Position numbers and translations under genes: made by a program
Shown here: one piece after another, positions 7,420 through 11,249 of the stretch
How positions within the stretch are numbered: the stretch's first letter is position 1
How the letters are laid out: each line of letters opens with the position of its first letter
From: Phoronis pallida
Lineage: Eukaryota; Phoronida; Phoronidae
DNA: 11,249 nucleotides
Assembly (NCBI GenBank): GCA_028565715.1
Contig: JAOXYC010212683.1
Location: 1 to 11,249, forward strand
Direction: 5' to 3'
The notes under the pieces: model-generated
The model's input: the letters and a program-made list of their open reading frames with translations, nothing else
Told to the model about the DNA's origin: nothing
Database searches by the model: none

Positions 7420-7980
7420 TGAGTTGCTTTCAGGGCCTAATATCACCATTATGGTAGTGAGCACCCAGTTGTTCAACTCATGGATAGCAACTCAGTTGTT
7501 GTGGAAAAATGAAACGAAGTACTAATTGTATAAGTGGAACTCTTCTGAAGGGCTGTATTTGTGTTCTACTGAAAAAACCCAACCTCTTATCGTTTACTGA
7601 TGCCTAATATGATTATTCCACCGTTTATTCAATGTGACGAATTTTCGAAATGCATGCATATAATAACCTCTTCTTTTGTAACTAATAACCATGGGTTGTA
7701 TTGATAAAAAACCGACTCGAATGTTGCATAACCTCACCAAAATCAGAGGTTTTGGAACATTCTTGAGGAAATCACAGATTTAACTAGATAAGTACTGAAT
7801 GTTAGGATTACCTTTACTAATATGTCCAACTCTCAATGCTCTGTGATGTCATTATGTTGTGATGATTTTGTAACCTAATTTACGAAACTAGCACCTTTTA
7901 AAAAATGACGTCTTGTAACTTTTTGAAGTATTTCAAATGCACTAAAAATCCGATGAATAAAGAAACCCTCGTTGGTGAGG
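7420..7980. other. Upstream region of gene C
   Basis: No coding region was recognised on either strand, and no USP5 exon. The region contains a direct near-repeat (CCCAGTTGTT and CTCAGTTGTT around 7465-7502) and the CRE/ATF-like 22-mer at 7844-7865. A further TGACGTC lies at about 7907, shortly before the MITE half-copy. Confidence 0.45.
7844..7865 (-). promoter_or_regulatory. Second CRE/ATF-like site distal to gene C
   Basis: TGATGTCATTATGTTGTGATGA matches the gene B upstream site at 5522-5543 in 20 of 22 bases. It lies about 490 bases upstream of gene C's inferred leader exon. It could be an alternative promoter, an enhancer, or upstream DNA carried along in a tandem duplication. Confidence 0.35.
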
Positions 7981-7982
7981 AT

Positions 7983-8092
7983 AAAATTCAAATCAACTAG
8001 AAATTGTGTGTACGAGTCCTTTGATGAAAATAATTAACCTGCATCTTAGTAAAAAAATTCAAAAAAAAAACCGTAAAGGGGTAAATTTGAGG
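7983..8092 (+). mobile_element. Half-copy of a palindromic MITE
   Basis: This segment aligns with the reverse complement of the right half of the element at 9420-9730. Shared blocks in order are AAAATTCAAATCAACTAGAAA, GTACGAGTCCTTTGATGAA, the AAAAAATTCAAAA region, and AAAGGGGT followed by ATTTGAG. Similarity stops where the 3' tail of the non-LTR element begins at about 8092, so the rest of this copy is displaced or lost. Confidence 0.75.
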
Positions 8093-8614
8093 TTTTTATT
8101 TTTTATTTATTAAATATTTAACCTGGGTTGCCCCTTCAGTGCCAGGCACTGGTCTCCCAGGGGGCCCAGCAGAAGTATATACAAAAAAGACAAGACACTA
8201 TTTACAAACAAAACGTGAGAATAAATAATAAAAAACACAATAAATAAGACATTACAAAATTAACATAGTATTACAAACAAACATTCACAACAACATACAA
8301 TTTCTTTTAAAATGAGTGAGGGTTGGTGAGTTCCTCACCGATATACTAAGATCATTGAAAGGCACTACGCCTCTGAACAAAAATGATCGCTGTCCAGCAG
8401 CTGATCGAATTTTGAGTGATGAATTGACGCTATTTCTTGTTGAATAAGTGTGGGTTTGATGAACATGTACTATCTTGTTGTTGAGGTATGCAGGGCCGAA
8501 ATGAATGATTTTATAGAACATGCAGTTTAAATGATATTTTCTACGCTGTTCGAGTGTCTTCCATTCTAGTCTTCCTAAATTTTCAACAATTGGCGTCTCA
8601 CGGTAAAGATTTAC
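8092..8614 (-). mobile_element. 5'-truncated CR1/L2-like non-LTR retrotransposon
   Basis: The minus strand contains the last part of a reverse-transcriptase ORF (8614-8285). A GC-rich 3'UTR with a hairpin (CAGTGC-CAG-GCACTG, near 8139) follows, and then an A/T-rich tail of TTAATAAATAAA-like units ending at about 8092. Severe 5' truncation is typical of target-primed insertion. The clade is inferred from the conserved C-terminal RT tail and 3' design; CR1, L2 and related groups cannot be separated here. Confidence 0.8.
8285..8614 (-). pseudogene. Reverse transcriptase ORF2 C-terminal fragment
   Basis: An open frame of 109 codons, continuing upstream of the first ATG at 8521, encodes the conserved tail of a LINE reverse transcriptase. 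It begins Y-R-E-T-P-I-V-E, then L-E-W-K-T-L-E-Q-R-R, M-F-Y-K-I-I-H, a T-R-N-S motif, G-Q-R-S-F-L-F-R-G, and ends with S-P-T-L-T-H-F-K-R. An in-frame TGA at 8615-8617 marks the upstream limit of homology. The catalytic RT and endonuclease domains are absent, so it cannot be active. Confidence 0.85.
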
Positions 8615-9124
8615 TCACACGAAAATTTTGTTCACATCCATCTTCCATGGCTATTTTGATTAAAATATGAGATCACTTATATCACATAATATCGATAAAC
8701 ATTAATTGTGTAAGAAAATCCATGTTTTAGTTTTCCTGAACTCATGGCTCATCTGTGTTAAAAGCATGACTCATCTGCAGTGAGAACTGATACAGCAACA
8801 CAATGAATTTATTAAAATAGTGTTACATATGTGCAAACAAGGGGTTACATGCAAGGCAATCTCTGACTGAGAAGAACTTCCTGGTGTAATATTTTTTATA
8901 ATTACACAATCTGTCTAATAATGACAAAATCTTATTTAAGTTCTCAAATCTCCAAACTATCAGGGTCCTAGTAATTTAATGCTATAAGCTAGTATATACG
9001 GTCAGGTTCAGAATTGTTCTGTCGTTTCAATATTTGTCAATTTTGGCCAGTAAAAGCATAACTTTGTATTCTTGATAAAGTTTACTATTAGATTTCTATT
9101 TTAAAATTTGTTTTCCATTTTCAG
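8615..9124 (+). other. USP5 intron sequence upstream of the UBA2 exon
   Basis: This non-coding stretch ends in the acceptor TTTTCCATTTTCAG. It contains a small perfect inverted repeat, GTGTAAT/ATTACAC at 8884-8890 and 8901-8907, and a direct near-repeat (ATGGCTCATCTG, ATGACTCATCTG) around 8745-8780. The missing second half of the MITE at 7983-8092 is not clearly recognisable just right of 8614; a faint resemblance around 8650-8680 is not convincing. Confidence 0.5.
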
Positions 9125-9258
9125 ATTTTAGTGCCCCATTCCAACCACCAGGTGTCAGTAGTGGTGGTGGTGGTTTTGTGCCTAGTGATGATGGTCTTGC
9201 TATGATAATGTCAATGGGGTTCACCCGACCACAGGCTACCAAAGCACTGAAGGCTACA
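9125..9258 (+). CDS. USP5: USP5/USP13-like deubiquitinase, exon with second UBA domain
   Basis: This is an internal exon of a ubiquitin-specific protease of the USP5/USP13 (isopeptidase T) type. That enzyme disassembles unanchored polyubiquitin in cytosol and nucleus. It follows TTTTCCATTTTCAG and ends before GTGAGT. It starts with the last two bases of a codon (probably Asp) and ends in phase 0. The translation F-S-A-P-F-Q-P-P-G leads through a Gly-rich linker to M-S-M-G-F-T-R-P-Q-A-T-K-A-L-K-A-T, the first two helices and M-G-F loop of UBA2. In human USP5 a similar P-D-F linker joins UBA1 to UBA2. Upstream exons (ZnF-UBP, Cys box, UBA1) are not in the window as far as I can see. Confidence 0.9.
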
Positions 9259-9873
9259 GTGAGTGAAGTCTTTATAATATAAAGTCTTTGAATATATTAC
9301 TGTGAGCAATCTGATTTTGTTTTTCATTTTTGTCATGTTTTTATTTTCATTCTTGAAAAAAATAGGTTAGACTTTCAGAAATATTTGAAAAATAATTGTT
9401 ATTCAAAATAAGATCTCAATTAAAGATACTATCTCTTTGTTAGTCACGATATGGTGTCAAAATTCAAATCAACTAGAAATGTTGTGTATGAGTCCTTTGA
9501 TGAACATAACTTACTAAAGGGGTGATTTGATATGATCAAAGTCAAACCTACTCTTAAGAGAAGGTTAAAATCGGACACAAAAGCTCTCAAATCACCCCTT
9601 TGCAGATTGTTTTGAATTTTTTGACCCAGATACAAGTTAGTCATGTTCATCAAAGGACTCGTACACAACATTTCTAGTTGATTTGAATTTTGACTCCAGA
9701 TCGGGACCAATAAGGAGACAGTATTTTTAACAAAAATATCATTCCTTGAAATCACTCTCATCCATCTGTTTTATTTACCCAGAGTCTCATTGATCTTCTC
9801 AACCTTAAAATACCCAGTGCCAGGACTTTTGAAAAATCATATTTTGTTAACAAGTCATTGTAAATTTTTTTAG
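9259..9873 (+). other. USP5 intron carrying a palindromic MITE
   Basis: The intron is bounded by GTGAGT and TTTTTTTAG. About half of its 615 bases are the inverted-repeat element at 9420-9730. A minus-strand open frame across that element (105 codons, about 9444-9761) is a by-product of the repeat. Confidence 0.8.
9420..9730. mobile_element. Palindromic MITE/foldback element
   Basis: Arms at 9456-9510 and 9640-9694 are 55-base reverse complements with only two mismatches. Homology continues outward at about 83% for 36 more bases on each side (to 9420 and 9730). Inward, both arms share AAAGGGGTGATTTGA, but the left arm lacks about 35 bases present in the right. No transposase is encoded. A second copy (one half) lies at 7983-8092. 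Exact termini and a target duplication were not resolved. Confidence 0.8.
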
Positions 9874-9988
9874 GATAACAATATAGAGAGGGCAGCTGAC
9901 TGGATCTTCAGTCACACTGATGAACTGAATGCTCCTGATGAACCTGAACAGGCTGCGTCAACACCTCAGTTTAGAGATGGTTCTGGAA
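9874..9988 (+). CDS. USP5: USP5/USP13-like deubiquitinase, exon with end of UBA2 and linker
   Basis: The exon follows TTTTTTTAG and ends before GTAAGT in phase 1. It encodes D-N-N-I-E-R-A-A-D-W-I-F-S-H, the last helix of UBA2, nearly identical to vertebrate USP5/USP13. A short acidic linker (D-E-L-N-A-P-D-E-P-E) and R-D-G-S-G follow. The linker is shorter than the one I recall in human USP5, but the R-D-G-x-G-K junction is kept. The final A joins AA of the next exon to make Lys. Confidence 0.92.
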
Positions 9989-10765
9989 GTAAGTTTTATG
10001 TCATTTACCATGGCCCTCACTGACCAGATTTTGCTGCCGGTACAACCCACCTTCCCCTCTCAAATTTATTCCCAAATCACATGAAATTCCCCTCTAGACT
10101 GACCAAAATTTCCCCTCAAAAATTTAAGATTATTCTACCAGAAAAGTCCTGCTAAAATACCAAATATTAAAGATTTAGCATTCCAAAATTAGAAATTATA
10201 CAGTAGTTAGCACATTTTTAGTCAACACATAACAGCAATAATTACCCAAAACAACGCGAAAATTCCCCCTTCTGAAGGCACAGGCACCTGTCCCCAAAGG
10301 AGAGTGTGGGCCCTGTTTACTTGAAATAAAATGCAAAAAGCAAACTGGTTGAAATCTTCTTGTGATCTGTGGAGTTGTTTTGAATTTTCAAGCAAATTTT
10401 CCAGGACACTGATATTTTAACAAATCAAATCCTTCATTTAGAAAGGGGGGTTTATTAGAAGTAAAGGTGTATTTACACGAATACTGTATACTTTATAGAA
10501 TCCATCATATTAAGTAGATTGGAACCTGCTTGAACGGAAAACATTGAGACATGTTGACTAGTTTTGAATCTTTGGTTTTTACTTGACATTGACATTCACT
10601 TGTTACTTCAACAATTATCTTGCAGTTATGTTAGTTTTTCTATTCAACAAAAATGAGTACACTAAATTTTGATCTTGTCGGCCTTGGTAAGAAAATCTTC
10701 TTTGAATTATTCTTTGAGCAATAAAATCAAACACTTTTCTTTATGTTTTATTGTTTACGTTCCAG
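9989..10765 (+). other. Last USP5 intron
   Basis: A 777-base GT-AG intron runs from GTAAGT to TTTACGTTCCAG. Its first part is mostly the 307-base element at 10009-10315, inserted only about 20 bases after the donor. The remainder is AT-rich, with no other recognised feature. Confidence 0.85.
10009..10315. mobile_element. Non-autonomous DNA transposon with 5-bp target duplication
   Basis: The ends are inverted: CATGGCCCTCACTG at 10009 and, read backwards from 10315, CAGGGCCCACACTC (11 of 14 match). The identical pentamer TTTAC flanks both sides (10004-10008 and 10316-10320), as expected for a target-site duplication. No coding capacity is seen. CAGGG-type ends recall hAT-related elements, some of which are reported with 5-bp duplications; the superfamily is not proven. 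Confidence 0.6.
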
Positions 10766-10938
10766 AATACCGTTTGGTAGCTTTCATCAGTCACATGGGA
10801 ACGTCAACTCTAGTCGGACACTACGTCTGCCATATTCTCAAGGAAGGACGCTGGGTAATTTACAACGATGAGAAGGTAGCGTTATCAGAACACCCTCCTA
10901 AAGATCTCGCATACCTCTATCTATACCAAAGGGTATGA
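10766..10938 (+). CDS. USP5: USP5/USP13-like deubiquitinase, last coding exon with catalytic His box
   Basis: This exon completes the USP catalytic fold. After the split Lys codon it reads [14 protein letters not shown], then G-H-Y-V-C-H with the catalytic His at 10819-10821 (H818 in human USP5 by my recollection). Next comes E-G-R-W-V-I-Y-N-D, with the N-D pair at 10864-10869 that supports the His. The chain ends [12 protein letters not shown] and TGA, about two residues shorter than human USP5. The open frame can be read back to about 10669 but is intronic there. Invertebrates usually have one co-orthologue of USP5 and USP13, so the symbol is approximate. Confidence 0.95.
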
Positions 10939-11249
10939 TTCTATTAATCATGATAGACTTTCAGTTGATAAGAGGGGATAAGTGCTTTCGATATTGTAGT
11001 TGGAAGCCAATTTGGAGACGTTTTGATTTATCAGCAACAAGAGAAGTAGATTGGGGAAAACTGTTCCTGGGTACACTGTCGAGTCTGATGTTTAGTGTTC
11101 ATTGCCTGCTCTTGGCAAATCTTGGAACTGCATGAAGCATTATGTTTTAGTGCTTGTGCCATTTAGCAATGCGGACTTGTCAAATTCTGAATTGTGTCAA
11201 TTGTGTCACCTGTCTGCAAATTCCAAGGATTGCAGCTTGAATTAAATGT
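10939..11249 (+). other. USP5 3'UTR with ATTAAA near the window end
   Basis: Sequence after the TGA has no further conserved coding potential; a 66-codon frame overlapping the stop has no recognisable domain. ATTAAA at 11241-11246 is a plausible poly(A) signal, which would put cleavage just beyond the window. Other sites further on are equally possible. Confidence 0.5.

Noticed and set aside
7460-7502. Direct near-repeat CCCAGTTGTT / CTCAGTTGTT as a possible array
   Set aside because: There are only two short copies with no further units, not enough for a CRISPR-like or satellite call in an animal genome.
9444-9761. Minus-strand 105-codon open frame in the USP5 intron
   Set aside because: It spans both arms of the palindromic MITE, shows no recognisable domain, and the element is too short to carry a transposase.
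10935-11135. Plus-strand 66-codon frame overlapping the USP5 stop
   Set aside because: It lies in the 3'UTR in another frame, with no domain or initiation context to support translation.

Overview
The window is animal nuclear DNA, AT-rich, with spliced genes, GT-AG introns, AATAAA/ATTAAA signals and several transposon relics. It most likely comes from an invertebrate. The protein families present (a tandem set of rolling-stone-like membrane proteins and a USP5/USP13-type deubiquitinase) and the repeat types would suit an invertebrate deuterostome such as a hemichordate or cephalochordate, or a lophotrochozoan. That placement is a guess, because no species-specific marker was recognised.

Left and centre (about 750-7,350): three genes lie head to tail on the minus strand. 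They encode 629, 461 and 444 residue multi-pass membrane proteins with a common plan: an N-terminal F-x-F/Y...C-Q/R-W-P motif, two membrane spans with a K-W...W motif, a variable hydrophilic loop, then four more spans with an H-x-W-H-T...Y motif and usually G-G-T. This is the plan of the rolling stone (rost) family, membrane proteins named for a Drosophila gene needed in myoblast fusion. Each coding region is a single uninterrupted exon. Each has a splice-acceptor-like sequence 13-24 bases before the ATG, a donor-like GTAAGT or GTAAAC 127-355 bases further upstream, CRE/ATF-like TGAYRTCA motifs beyond that donor, and a poly(A) signal 28-43 bases after the stop. The three genes therefore look like complete tandem duplicates sharing a one-intron 5' leader. 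They differ mainly in their disordered parts: A and B have long TM2-TM3 loops (A with a nine-residue repeat and several R-R-x-S sites), while C has a long Ser/Thr-rich N-terminus.

Right (9,125-11,249): the last three coding exons and 3'UTR of a USP5/USP13 (isopeptidase T) orthologue lie on the plus strand. They carry the second UBA domain, its end and linker, and the catalytic His box up to the stop. No earlier USP5 exon was found by eye to the left, so the whole rost-like array may sit antisense inside one USP5 intron of more than 9 kb.

Mobile DNA fills the gaps: a 5'-truncated non-LTR retrotransposon (8,092-8,614, minus) abutting half of a palindromic MITE; a fuller copy of that MITE (9,420-9,730) in a USP5 intron; a 307-bp non-autonomous DNA element with a 5-bp target duplication (10,009-10,315) in the last USP5 intron; a tRNA-SINE-like relic (about 3,246-3,375); and an old inverted-repeat element (251-367).
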